From contig DATGGU010000105.1 of assembly GCA_035308365.1 (NCBI GenBank), positions 24,443 to 88,442 of the forward strand: a DNA stretch of 64,000 nt, given 5' to 3'. The notes under the pieces were generated by a model that searched no databases, had not been told where the DNA came from, and was given only the letters and a program-made list of their open reading frames with translations. The position numbers and the translations under genes are program-made. Below are positions 18,059 to 26,778 of the stretch, in pieces. The DNA comes from PALSA-505 sp035308365. Its GTDB lineage: Bacteria > Actinomycetota > Actinomycetes > Streptosporangiales > Streptosporangiaceae. Within the stretch, counting starts at the first letter, position 1, and every line of letters starts with the position of its first letter.

Positions 18059-18158
18059 CGCCGCCCGCCCGAGCTGACCGGCCCGCCCGAGCTAACGCCG
18101 CTCGCGCTAACGCCGCCCGCGCTGACTCCGCCTGCCCGAGCTAACGCCGCCCACCTGA
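18052..18158. repeat. Degenerate tandem repeat after the PNPOx-family gene
   Basis: Six imperfect units of 15-19 bp, each beginning GCTGAC or GCTAAC and continuing with a CCGCCCGC-like tail. The first unit contains the gene's TGA stop and the last ends inside the converging propeller gene. It is low-complexity intergenic DNA without another visible function. Confidence 0.7.
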
Positions 18159-19802
18159 CGGGAGGCCGAACGCGTAGAACTTGTCGTTGGGTGCGTTGGT
18201 GTAACCCGAGCCCCAATAGACCATGCCGCTGACGATCGCGGCCCCCGAGCGTACCGAACCGCCGCTGGCGAACGACCAGAGAACAGCTCCGGTGCCGGCG
18301 TTCAGCGCGTACATGGTGTCACCGGTGGTCGCATTGGAGCCGGCGTAGACGACGCCGTTCGCCGCGGTCACGAACCCCGGGTCCGTCGCTTTCTGCGGGT
18401 CGGGGGTCTGCCAGAGCATGGTCCCCGTGGCGGCGTCGAGCGCGGCCCACGAGCCGTAACTGATCTTCTCTCCCTTGAACGGCCCGGAGCCGCCCACCGT
18501 GTAGGTCTTATGCTGCGAGTCGGTTTCGGCGACGTAGACATCGGTGCCGTCGGTTGCCGATCCCCATTCGATCCCGCCCCCGTTGCCGCCGGGCCCGACG
18601 TGGGTGTGCCACACCTTGGCGCCGGTGGCCGGGTTGACCGCCCAGTAGATGCCGCTCTTCTGGCCGATGCCCAGCAGTTGCTGTGAGCCGCCGGTGGGGG
18701 TGAAAAGGTTGGGCATGGAGCCGAAGTCGAAGTCGGGCCCGCAGGTTGCCGCCGTGCAGCCACCGGCCCAGGCGTCACCGACGCTGGTACGGTCGGCCCA
18801 GACGACGGCGCCGGTGCTGATCTTCAGCTCCATGATCGAGTCGAAGTAATCCGATTTGATCGCCGTCTTGCAGCCCTTCTGCCCGGGCATCGTGCAGACG
18901 CCCGTGGGCACCTGGTAGTCGTTGCCGGTCCCGATGTACAGCTTCCCGGTGGCCGGGTCCACCACAGGGGACGAACCCCACACCGCGCCGCCCGCGTAGT
19001 AGCCGGGCTTGTTGGAGTCACCGCCCCCGTTGTTCGACGGAACCATGTAAGCCTTCCACAGCATCTTCCCGGTCGTGACGTTCAGCGCGACGACCGCGCC
19101 CCGGAACGTGCAGCATTTGTAGCCGGGCTGGGAGGCCAGGTCCTCCTCCTTGGATGAGATGCCGACGTAGGCGACGCCGTTGGAGACGACCGGCGAGCCG
19201 GTGATGATCGACGTCGGGTTGCTGTCCACGCTGTCGAGCCACAGCAGCTTGCCGGTCGTCCGGTCCACCGCGAAGACGTGGGCACCGGCCGTCAGCGTGT
19301 TGTGGTCCCACCCGTCGCCGGCGATAAGCTCGCTCCCGGCGATGGCCGGGCTGGTCCTGGAGACGTCGCCGGCTATCCCGGTATACGCCGACACCGGGTT
19401 TGACCAGATCACCTGCCCCGTGCCCGCGTTCACCGCCCAGAGCATCCCGCCCATGTCGGGGAAATACACCACACCACCGGTCACCGTCGGCGTGGCCGTG
19501 ACGTCGCCGGCCGTGGTCAGGCTCCACTTCGTGGTCAGCTGGCCTGCGTTGCCCGCCGAGATGGCGGTCTCGTCAGGCTGATCATGGGTGTCCGAGACGT
19601 TCTGCCCAGCCACCGGCCACGAGGGAGACGCGGCCCGGACGGCGCTACCCCCGCCCAGCGCCGGCCCGCCAGACCCCGCCAGCGCCGGCCCACCAGCCCC
19701 CGCCAGCGCCGGGCCGCCAGCCCCCGCCATCGTCAGCGCGAGCACGGCCGTGACGCCGATTCCCGCCCTGGGCCGCCATGTCTTCTGCGCCACCGATCGC
19801 AT
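18141..19802 (-). CDS. Secreted PQQ-type beta-propeller protein, polyvinyl-alcohol-dehydrogenase-like
   Basis: 553 aa from ATG 19802 (GGAGGGGGGG upstream). A signal peptide (GIGVTAVLALTMAGAG) is followed by three exact-length 8-residue repeats of the GAGGPALA type (27-50). The mature part has repeated propeller blades (VVYFPDMGGMLWAVNAGTGQVIW, GAHVFAVDRTTGKLLW, KLYIGTGNDYQ, YAGSNATTGDTMYALNAGTGAVLW). Adjacent cysteines C230-C231 in YKCCTFRG resemble the vicinal disulfide of quinoprotein alcohol dehydrogenases. No separate cytochrome-c motif is visible. Enzyme activity and cofactor are inferred. Confidence 0.75.
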   Translation of the reverse strand: MRSVAQKTWRPRAGIGVTAVLALTMAGAGGPALAGAGGPALAGSGGPALGGGSAVRAASPSWPVAGQNVSDTHDQPDETAISAGNAGQLTTKWSLTTAGDVTATPTVTGGVVYFPDMGGMLWAVNAGTGQVIWSNPVSAYTGIAGDVSRTSPAIAGSELIAGDGWDHNTLTAGAHVFAVDRTTGKLLWLDSVDSNPTSIITGSPVVSNGVAYVGISSKEEDLASQPGYKCCTFRGAVVALNVTTGKMLWKAYMVPSNNGGGDSNKPGYYAGGAVWGSSPVVDPATGKLYIGTGNDYQVPTGVCTMPGQKGCKTAIKSDYFDSIMELKISTGAVVWADRTSVGDAWAGGCTAATCGPDFDFGSMPNLFTPTGGSQQLLGIGQKSGIYWAVNPATGAKVWHTHVGPGGNGGGIEWGSATDGTDVYVAETDSQHKTYTVGGSGPFKGEKISYGSWAALDAATGTMLWQTPDPQKATDPGFVTAANGVVYAGSNATTGDTMYALNAGTGAVLWSFASGGSVRSGAAIVSGMVYWGSGYTNAPNDKFYAFGLPSGGRR

Positions 19803-19993
19803 CGGACCCCCCCTCCGGCTCCACGCCCGCCCGCGCGAAACCCCAATAATTACGACGCCCGGCGCGCCCACCCGGATTACCTGCCCCGGCCAGATGGCCT
19901 GTCTCAGGAACCCACCCACGAATCCCCACCCCCTCCCCGGGTAGGGCGCGGCTGTGCCGCCTGGCGGGCAGAGCGCCGGTACAGTGGGGGACC

Positions 19994-20782
19994 GTGCGCA
20001 TCGCGCTGATCAATTCCGGACTTGGGCTGCTCGGGACCGCGGCTGCGCTGCGGCGATTGCGGCCGGACGCGGATCTGGTGCTGTCGATGGATCCCGATGG
20101 GATGCCTTGGGGGCCGCGGCAGCCCGGCGACATCGCCCAGCGCTCACTGAGCTGCGCCCGGGCGGCCAGCGCCTACCGGCCGGACGTGCTGGTGTTCGCC
20201 TGCAACACCGGGTCGGTGCATGCGCTTGATGTGCTGCGCCAGGAGTTCGAGCCCCGGCTTCCCGTGGTAGGGACCGTTCCGGCGATCAAGCCGGCCGCCG
20301 CGAGCGGCCTGCCGGTCGCGATCTGGGCGACGGCGGCCACCACCGGCAGCGCCTACCAGCGCGGGCTGATCGAGCGGTTCGCGGCGGACGTGCCGGTTGC
20401 CGAGGTGGCCTGCCCCGGCCTGGCCGATGCGATCACCGCCGGCGACCAGGTCGGCATGGACGCGGCGGTGGCTGCCGCGGCGGCTCAGACCCCGCCGGAT
20501 ACCAGGGCCGTCGTGCTCGGCTGCACCGAGTACGAGCTCGCGGCGGACGCGATTGCCGCCGCCCTGGCCGAGGCAGGGGTGACAGGGGTGGCGGTGTTCG
20601 GTTCGGCGGCGGCGGTCGCGGCGCAGGCGCTCCGGCGGGCCGAAGACCGGTCTGGCCTGGGAGCAGACAGCAGCTCCGGCCAGGTGCATGTGCTGCTGAG
20701 CGGGCGGCCCGGACGGCTCCCGGCAGCGGCGTTGCGCTATCCGGAAGGCCGCCTGCTGGCTGGAGAGCCGCTGCGGCAGTAG
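19994..20782 (+). CDS. Aspartate/glutamate racemase (MurI)-like protein
   Basis: 262 aa. The two catalytic-cysteine motifs are FACNTGS (Cys70) and LGCTEYE (Cys177), as in glutamate racemase, and GTVPAIKPA matches the family. The N-terminal DSGxGG motif reads INSGLGLLG, so the Asp is replaced by Asn. Start is GTG 19994. If active it would interconvert L- and D-glutamate, or another acidic amino acid, for peptidoglycan. It may be a paralogue of the cell's main MurI. Confidence 0.75.
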   Translation: MRIALINSGLGLLGTAAALRRLRPDADLVLSMDPDGMPWGPRQPGDIAQRSLSCARAASAYRPDVLVFACNTGSVHALDVLRQEFEPRLPVVGTVPAIKPAAASGLPVAIWATAATTGSAYQRGLIERFAADVPVAEVACPGLADAITAGDQVGMDAAVAAAAAQTPPDTRAVVLGCTEYELAADAIAAALAEAGVTGVAVFGSAAAVAAQALRRAEDRSGLGADSSSGQVHVLLSGRPGRLPAAALRYPEGRLLAGEPLRQ

Positions 20783-20850
20783 CCGCCACGTCAGACCGGC
20801 AAACAGCGTGGAGCAGGATGCCGGCCACCTGCTTGACGTCGGCGCCGAGG

Positions 20851-22167
20851 TCATCGCGGGGCTGGGCCCTTGGTGCGGTCCGCTGGTTTGCGGACCTTGC
20901 CGGAGGGACGGCGGGCGCGGTCGGAGGGGCCGGGCGGGCCGGAGGCGGGGTGGCGGGCGCCGCCCGCGGGCTTGCGCGGGGCCGGCGGCGGGATGCGTGG
21001 CGGCAGGCCGAAGGTGCTGGGGTCGGCGGAAGCGGCGTAGCTGGCCGCGACCTCTTCGGGAGTCATGGGCAGCCGGGCCGCCGCAGGCGGGATTCCCGAG
21101 GTGACGGCCTCCTGCAGGAGAAGGGCCATCGAGTACTCGGGGTCGGCGGCCAGGGCACGTTCGACGGCCACGTTGGCCAGCGCGCCGTTGCCTGACTGCC
21201 AGGCGGTGAACGCCAGCAGCGAGGCCACTGCGGGGGCGTACCTGGCTGGGGAGCGGCGCAGCACGTCGGTCCACAGCCGCTGGTGGGCCACGGCGTGTTC
21301 GGGCACCATCCGGGCCCAGGCGTCGTCGCGCACCCTCAGATCGCCGAGGGACACGGCCAGCCAGGCGACCCGGTCGGGGGCGGTGACACTGCCGCCCTGG
21401 CGGTAGGCCTCGATGGTCTCCCTGACCGCGCGCAGCCCGTCGTTGATCACCTGCTGGATCGCACCATACCTGCGGGCTGGGACTCCGCGCTTCTGGATGG
21501 CATCGGTGATGCGGCGCTCGGCCTGGCGGAAGGCCTGGCGCATCGCATCGGCGGTCTGGCCGCCGAGCGGGGCGAGGGTGGCGGCCAGGGCGGCCCGGTC
21601 GCGCAGGGCCTTGTTGCCTGCGGCGGTCATCTTGGCGGAGACCGGGTGGGAGCTGCTGTCGAAGGGCACGCCCTCGGGCGGGCAGCAGCGCGGGTTACGG
21701 CAGGAGTAGGACCAGTATCTGCCATTCTCGACGCGGAGCATGTCGTGCAGCGTGATCTCCGCCCGGCGCAGCTCGGCCACCAGAGCGTCAGCCACCGGGG
21801 TGACCATCGGCCCTGGCCCGTAACCGGCCACGATCGCCAGCGGCAGCTGGTGGCGGGTCAGAATCGACGCGGCGTGGGTCGCGATCTTGGCGGCGCCGGA
21901 CGGGTCGGGTGGCTCAGGCAGGTCATAGCGAAAGGCGACCTCGATCCGCCCGCGCGGTGGACCTGCCCCGAGCACGACCAGGCTCCGGGACGGGTGGAAG
22001 CCGAGCAGGCCGGGAATGACGGCGAGCACGCTGTCCGGCGACCCGATGCGCAGCACCGGCTTCGCCTTGTTCTTCGTAGCCGGTGCGCGCCGGGCCGGCT
22101 TGCCGGACGCTGGCTGATCCGGCTCGGCGGGCGGTGGCGTTTCGGGCTGTGTGGTGTTTTCGTCCAT
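20851..22167 (-). CDS. DUF4192 domain protein
   Basis: 438 aa from ATG 22167 (MDENTTQPE). The DUF4192 core is recognisable: VLAVIPGLLGFHPSRSLVVLG near residue 45, AIVAGYGPGPMVTPVADAL, and YWSYSCRNPRCCPPEG with a cysteine cluster. The C-terminal 80 residues are proline/basic and low-complexity. This family is widespread and of unknown function in actinobacteria. No membrane segment is seen. The longer frame to 22257 enters the tandem duplication and is not used. Confidence 0.8.
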   Translation of the reverse strand: MDENTTQPETPPPAEPDQPASGKPARRAPATKNKAKPVLRIGSPDSVLAVIPGLLGFHPSRSLVVLGAGPPRGRIEVAFRYDLPEPPDPSGAAKIATHAASILTRHQLPLAIVAGYGPGPMVTPVADALVAELRRAEITLHDMLRVENGRYWSYSCRNPRCCPPEGVPFDSSSHPVSAKMTAAGNKALRDRAALAATLAPLGGQTADAMRQAFRQAERRITDAIQKRGVPARRYGAIQQVINDGLRAVRETIEAYRQGGSVTAPDRVAWLAVSLGDLRVRDDAWARMVPEHAVAHQRLWTDVLRRSPARYAPAVASLLAFTAWQSGNGALANVAVERALAADPEYSMALLLQEAVTSGIPPAAARLPMTPEEVAASYAASADPSTFGLPPRIPPPAPRKPAGGARHPASGPPGPSDRARRPSGKVRKPADRTKGPAPR

Positions 22168-22239
22168 ACCGCAAGCGTGTTCGATGGGGCAGGATCGGTG
22201 CAGCACCAATTTCGCGCCTGTGGAATCGCAAATGGGCCT

Positions 22240-22348
22240 GTGGAATACCGTCGGCACCGTATTGCGAATCGATCAGCTAAGCCGCTGGAGTCAGTGGAAT
22301 ACCGTCGGCATCGTATTGCGAATCGATCAGCTGAGCCGGCTGGAGTCA
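22240..22348. repeat. 54/55-bp tandem duplication between mshC and the DUF4192 gene
   Basis: Unit 1 (22240-22293) and unit 2 (22294-22348) both begin GTGGAATACCGTCGGCA and end GCTGGAGTCA, differing at three positions. A partial, more divergent copy of the unit start occurs near 22219. The duplication fills the space between the end of mshC and the DUF4192 start. Confidence 0.9.
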
Positions 22349-22352
22349 GCCG

Positions 22353-23618
22353 TCAGAGGTCGACGCCCAGCAGCGCATCCACCGTGTCGCGTACCAGCTT
22401 GCCGTCGGCCACCGAGGCGAGCTGGCCGTCGCCCGCCGACCGGCCTGCCAGCACCGCATCGGCCCAGCGATCCACCGCGACCAGTGCGCCCGGGGAGTCC
22501 AGGTCGTCGGCGAGGCGCTCACGTACTTCGCCCAGAACGCGCCGCGCCGAGGACGCGTCCGCCGAACCGCTGGCCGACGATACGGCCGAACGCCACCGGT
22601 CCAGGCGTTGCTGCGCCAGTGCCAGCCCGGCGTCCGTCCAGTCCCAGTCGGCCCGGTAATGGTGGGCCAGCAAGGCCAGCCTGATCGCGCCCGGGTCGGT
22701 GCCCGCGGCCACGAGGTCCGACACGAATACCAGGTTGCCCAGGGATTTCGACATTTTCTCGCCGCCCAGGCCGACCATGCCGGAATGAGCGTAGCGGCGC
22801 GCGAACACCGGTGCCCCGTGACCGCCCAGGGCTACCCGGGCATGGGACGCGCTCAGTTCATGATGCGGGAAGATCAGGTCGCTGCCGCCGACCTGCAGGT
22901 CGAACGAGGTTCCCAGGTATTCGGCGGCGATCGCCGAGCACTCTACGTGCCAGCCGGGCCTGCCAGGCCCGAACGCGGAGTCCCAGGCCGGCTCGCCCGG
23001 GCGGGCGGCCAGCCAGACCAGGGCGTCGAGCGGGTCCTTCTTGCCGGGACGGGTGGGGTCGCCGCCGCGTTCGGCCGACAGTTCCAGCATGAGCTTCGTG
23101 CCGTAGCCGGACACGGCGCCGAAGGACGGGTCGGCCGAGCGGGCGAAGTACAGGTCTGAGTCGAGGTCGTAGAGGGCACCGCGACCATCCAGCAGAGCGA
23201 TGAAACGCTCGATGAGCGGAAGCGCCTCGACCGCGCCGATCAGGTGGGCGGGTGGCAGGATGCGCAGGTTCTCCATGTCATCGCGGTACCGGGTGATCTC
23301 GCGGTCGGCCAGGTCGCGCCAGTCTTCGCCGTCGCGTCCGGCGCGCTCGAGGAGGGGGTCATCCACGTCAGTGACGTTCTGGACGTACCGGACCTGGTGG
23401 CCGGCGTCGCGCCAGGACCGGATCAGGAGGTCCCAGGCGCTGTAGGTGGCCGCGTGGCCCATGTGGGTGGAGTCGTAGGGCGTGACGCCACACGCGTACA
23501 TCGTTGCTACCTGGCCCTGCGCCGCGACGGTCAGCTCGCCGGTGACCGTGTCCCTGATCCGCGGCTCAGGGCCGGATCCAGGCAGCTCAGGGACGCTCAC
23601 TTCACCCCAGGAGTCCAT
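22353..23618 (-). CDS. mshC: Cysteine:GlcN-Ins ligase of mycothiol biosynthesis (MshC)
   Basis: 421 aa. It joins cysteine to the amino group of GlcN-myo-inositol with ATP, the third mycothiol step, and is a CysRS relative. MYACGVTPYDSTHMGHAATY (40-59) carries the zinc Cys43 and the HIGH-type HMGH; GWHVECSAIAAEYLG and the KMSKS loop (GGEKMSKSLG) complete the active site. The short length and the T-P-Y-D-S-T-H lead distinguish it from true CysS. The next gene downstream is DUF4192, the next upstream an amidase. Confidence 0.93.
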   Translation of the reverse strand: MDSWGEVSVPELPGSGPEPRIRDTVTGELTVAAQGQVATMYACGVTPYDSTHMGHAATYSAWDLLIRSWRDAGHQVRYVQNVTDVDDPLLERAGRDGEDWRDLADREITRYRDDMENLRILPPAHLIGAVEALPLIERFIALLDGRGALYDLDSDLYFARSADPSFGAVSGYGTKLMLELSAERGGDPTRPGKKDPLDALVWLAARPGEPAWDSAFGPGRPGWHVECSAIAAEYLGTSFDLQVGGSDLIFPHHELSASHARVALGGHGAPVFARRYAHSGMVGLGGEKMSKSLGNLVFVSDLVAAGTDPGAIRLALLAHHYRADWDWTDAGLALAQQRLDRWRSAVSSASGSADASSARRVLGEVRERLADDLDSPGALVAVDRWADAVLAGRSAGDGQLASVADGKLVRDTVDALLGVDL

Positions 23619-23647
23619 GAGGGTCAGGTTATCCTGCCGGGCTGACG

Positions 23648-25141
23648 TCAGCCGCCGGCCGGTTGAGCGAGACCGGCCTGCTCGAACGCGTAGGCCAACG
23701 CGATCAGGCGGGGCTCGCTCCAGGCCGGCCCGATGAACGACAGGCCGACCGGGAGGCCGGATACGGCTCCGGCCGGGACGGTGACCGAGGGATAGCCGGC
23801 CGCCGCACCCGGCATCGAGCTGTTGAACACGTTGTGGTCGCCGAGCACGTAGTCGGTCAGCCAGGCGGGGTTCGCGGTGAGCGCGATGACCGCATCCAGC
23901 CTGCTCTCGGTGAGCGGCTGGTCCAGCGCGCCCCTGGCCAGGCTGGTGGCCGCGCCGCGGGCCTCGGCCAGCTCGGGGCCGGCCGGATCGCCGCTGCAGG
24001 AATCTGCCTGTTCGAAGATCTCCTGGCCGAAGCGGGCCAGCACCCGGCCGGCGTTGCGCTGGTTGAACGCGATCACCTCGGTCAGCGTCGCCGGGTGGCG
24101 GTCACCAGCCAGGCCTGCCAGGTAGGCGTTCAGGTCGCGCTTGAACTCGTGCAGCAGCGCGGTGTACTCGGCGTCCCAGATCTTGCCGGTACCCGGCAAC
24201 TCCACCGGGTCGAGCACGGTCGCGCCCACCTCCCGCAGCAGTGCCACGGCAGCGTCGAGTATGGCGTTGGTGGTCGCTCCCGCCTCGGCGGACACGGCTC
24301 GCCACACGCCGAGCCGCGCCCCGGCCAGCGCGGCCGGGTCCAGGCAGGCCGGGTAATCGTCCGCGGGGTGCCGTACCGGAGCGGGATCATCCGGGTCAGG
24401 TGCGGCAAGCGCGGACAGCAGGGCCGCTGCGTCGGCGACGGAGGCGGCCATCGGCCCCGCGGTGTCCTGCGCCAGCGAGACCGGCACGATGCCGGACCGG
24501 CTGACCAGGCCGGTCGTCGGCTTGATGCCGACGATCCCGCACGCGCTGGACGGGCAGACGATGGACCCGTCGGTCTCGGTGCCGACGGCGAGCGGGGCGA
24601 GCCCGGCCGCGACCGCGGCGGCCGATCCTGAGCTGGAACCGGACGGGTTGCGGCCCGGGCCGCGCGGGTTGGCGACCTGGCCGCCGAGCGTGCTCCAGCC
24701 GCTGGTCGAGTGGGTGGACCGGAAGTTGGCCCACTCGGACAGGTTCGCCTTGCCGATGATCACCGCGCCGGCCTGGCGCAGTCTGGTGACGCAGAAGGCG
24801 TCGCGGGATTCCGCTTCCAGCAGGGCCGGCGAGCCTGCGGTCGCCGGCATTCCGGCGACCTGGATGTTGTCCTTGACCAGCACCGGGATGCCTTCGAGCG
24901 GCCCGCGGGGCTGCCCGGCGGCGCGGGCTTCGTCGCTGGCCTGCGCCTGCTGGGCCGCGTCCGGGCTGACCGTGAGGACCGAGTTCAGCTCCGGGTCGAG
25001 CCGCCGGATCCGGCCGAGATAGAAAGAGGTGAGGCCGGCCGAGGTCGTCGCGCCGGACTCCAGCGCCTGCCGCAACCCGGCGACAGAGGCGTTACCAGGG
25101 TGGATGTCCGTGCCGGGAATGACGTCCGGAGGCTCCTGCAT
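23648..25141 (-). CDS. Amidase signature family hydrolase
   Basis: 497 aa. The Ser-cisSer-Lys triad is visible: Lys90 in PVLVKDN, the serine-rich loop PSGSSSGSAAAVAAG (167-180) and the nucleophile Ser193 in GTETDGSI. The C-terminus has the AAGYPSVTVPAG and GLPVGLSFIG segments of stand-alone amidases. It is unlikely to be GatA because gatB/gatC are absent and the sequence is of the small-amide hydrolase type. Substrate unknown; cytosolic. Confidence 0.88.
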   Translation of the reverse strand: MQEPPDVIPGTDIHPGNASVAGLRQALESGATTSAGLTSFYLGRIRRLDPELNSVLTVSPDAAQQAQASDEARAAGQPRGPLEGIPVLVKDNIQVAGMPATAGSPALLEAESRDAFCVTRLRQAGAVIIGKANLSEWANFRSTHSTSGWSTLGGQVANPRGPGRNPSGSSSGSAAAVAAGLAPLAVGTETDGSIVCPSSACGIVGIKPTTGLVSRSGIVPVSLAQDTAGPMAASVADAAALLSALAAPDPDDPAPVRHPADDYPACLDPAALAGARLGVWRAVSAEAGATTNAILDAAVALLREVGATVLDPVELPGTGKIWDAEYTALLHEFKRDLNAYLAGLAGDRHPATLTEVIAFNQRNAGRVLARFGQEIFEQADSCSGDPAGPELAEARGAATSLARGALDQPLTESRLDAVIALTANPAWLTDYVLGDHNVFNSSMPGAAAGYPSVTVPAGAVSGLPVGLSFIGPAWSEPRLIALAYAFEQAGLAQPAGG

Positions 25142-25278
25142 GCCGGCAGGATAGCTGTGCCGCCACGGCTGTCACCGGACGCTGAGACCCTTCAAATCAT
25201 GAAAGCTGACTCTGACCCGAACGATCACCAGAGAGCTGAGACTCGAACGGGTCTTAGACTGCCCGGGTGGAGCTGAGC

Positions 25279-25806
25279 ATGGGAGTGCTGACGGCCGAGC
25301 CCGTGGCGGGCCGGCCCGATCTGCTGGCCCCGCCGGTCGTGGCCGCGCTCGCCGGGCTGGACGGAGCGGACCGCATCGGCGTCGCCGAGATCGACCCGGA
25401 TCTGGCGGACACGGCGGCGTTCTGCGAGAAATACCAGGTGCCCGCCACCGAGTCGGCCAACTGCGTGGTCGTCACCGGCCGCCGCGGCGGCGAGGAGCGG
25501 TTCGCCGCCTGCGTGGTGCTGGCCACGACGCGCGCGGACGTGAACGGCCTGGCCCGCCGCCGGCTGGACGTGCGGAAGGCCTCGTTCGCCGCCACCGAGA
25601 TCGCGGTGGAGCTGACCGGCATGGAATATGGCGGCATCACGCCGATCGGGCTGCCGGCCGCCTGGCCGGTCCTCGTCGACGCCGCGGTGGCCGCCGCGCC
25701 GCGCGTGGTGATCGGAAGCGGCGTGCGCCGGTCAAAGATTACGATCCCCGGCGAGCTGCTGGCCAAGCTGCCCGCCGTTGAGGTTCTCGACGGTCTGGGA
25801 AAGTAA
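25279..25806 (+). CDS. YbaK/EbsC-family aminoacyl-tRNA deacylase
   Basis: 175 aa from ATG 25279, chosen because GGAG lies 6 nt upstream (GTG 25267 is possible). The YbaK fold shows ATESANCVVVTGRRGGEERFAACVVLATTRADVNGLARRRLDVRKASFA and the GMEYGGITPIGLP loop. These proteins hydrolyse mischarged tRNAs such as Ala- or Cys-tRNA-Pro, or related ones. It is a monocistronic gene converging on the CPBP protease gene. Confidence 0.88.
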   Translation: MGVLTAEPVAGRPDLLAPPVVAALAGLDGADRIGVAEIDPDLADTAAFCEKYQVPATESANCVVVTGRRGGEERFAACVVLATTRADVNGLARRRLDVRKASFAATEIAVELTGMEYGGITPIGLPAAWPVLVDAAVAAAPRVVIGSGVRRSKITIPGELLAKLPAVEVLDGLGK

Positions 25807-25842
25807 ATAGCTTCCTGACGGTTGGGGCTGGACAATCGCTCA

Positions 25843-26634
25843 TCATGGCAGCCACGACACATGACCATGCAGCGTGGCGTAGCCGATGAAAGCGGTGGCG
25901 TCGATCAGGGTGTGCGCGATGATCATCGGAGTCACCCGGCCCCAGCGCTTGTACAGGATGCCGAAGATCGTGCCCATCACCGCGTTGCCGATGAAACCGC
26001 CGAATCCCTGGTACAGGTGGTAGGAACCGCGCAGCACGGCGCTGAGTGCGATCGCCCTGGATGGCCGCATGCCGAGCTGGTCGAGCCGCCGCAGCAGGTA
26101 GCCGGTCACCAGGATCTCTTCGAGGATGCCGTTCTGCGCGGCGGCCAGGACCAGGACGGGGATCCGCCACCAGACCGCCGGCAGGCTTTCGGCGACAACG
26201 TTCAGGCTGAACCCGAGCTTGTAGGCGGCCAGGTACAGGCCGAGGCCCGCTCCCCCGATGATCACCGCCAGGGCGGCGCCCCTGGCCAGGTCGAGGCCGG
26301 GCTGCGTGGTGTCAAGGCCCATGTCCGCGGGACCCTCGCCCGACCGGGACAGCAGGTAGAAGACGAGCGCGACCGGGGCGACGGTGATCGCGATGTTGGT
26401 GAGCTGGAGGAACAGGTCGAGCAGGGGGCGGCCGGGGGCCAGCGAGCCGTTCAGGGTGGCGGTCTGCTTGCCCAGTGACTGCCGGGCGGTGAGCGAGCCG
26501 ATCAGCGAGACCAGGGCGTACAGGCCGCTCGCCCCCAGCGACACGGCGAAGACGACGACGATCTCCCAGCGGATCTGCCGGGGCATGAGCGGCCGGCCGC
26601 CGGTGACCTCGCCCTTAACCTCGCCCTCGATCAC
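25843..26634 (-). CDS. CPBP-family intramembrane metalloprotease
   Basis: 263 aa with about seven to eight hydrophobic segments. The Abi/CAAX-protease motifs are present in order: GILEEILVTGYLLRRL (the EExxxR-type glutamate pair), RGSYHLYQGFGG with a histidine, and IAHTLIDATAF. The start is taken as GTG 26634; another start a few codons later is possible. Biological substrate unknown. Confidence 0.85.
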   Translation of the reverse strand: MIEGEVKGEVTGGRPLMPRQIRWEIVVVFAVSLGASGLYALVSLIGSLTARQSLGKQTATLNGSLAPGRPLLDLFLQLTNIAITVAPVALVFYLLSRSGEGPADMGLDTTQPGLDLARGAALAVIIGGAGLGLYLAAYKLGFSLNVVAESLPAVWWRIPVLVLAAAQNGILEEILVTGYLLRRLDQLGMRPSRAIALSAVLRGSYHLYQGFGGFIGNAVMGTIFGILYKRWGRVTPMIIAHTLIDATAFIGYATLHGHVSWLP

Positions 26635-26778
26635 CTCAGGACTCTAACCGCTTCCTGCGCGGTTCTGGTACAAGGCCGCCCCGCCGGCCCTGCATGAGCG
26701 GGTGTGCGGGGACGGCGGGGCGGGGGCGGGGGTGGCGAGGGAGCGAGGAATCCACCCCCGGGGGGCCAAGCCGGAGGC

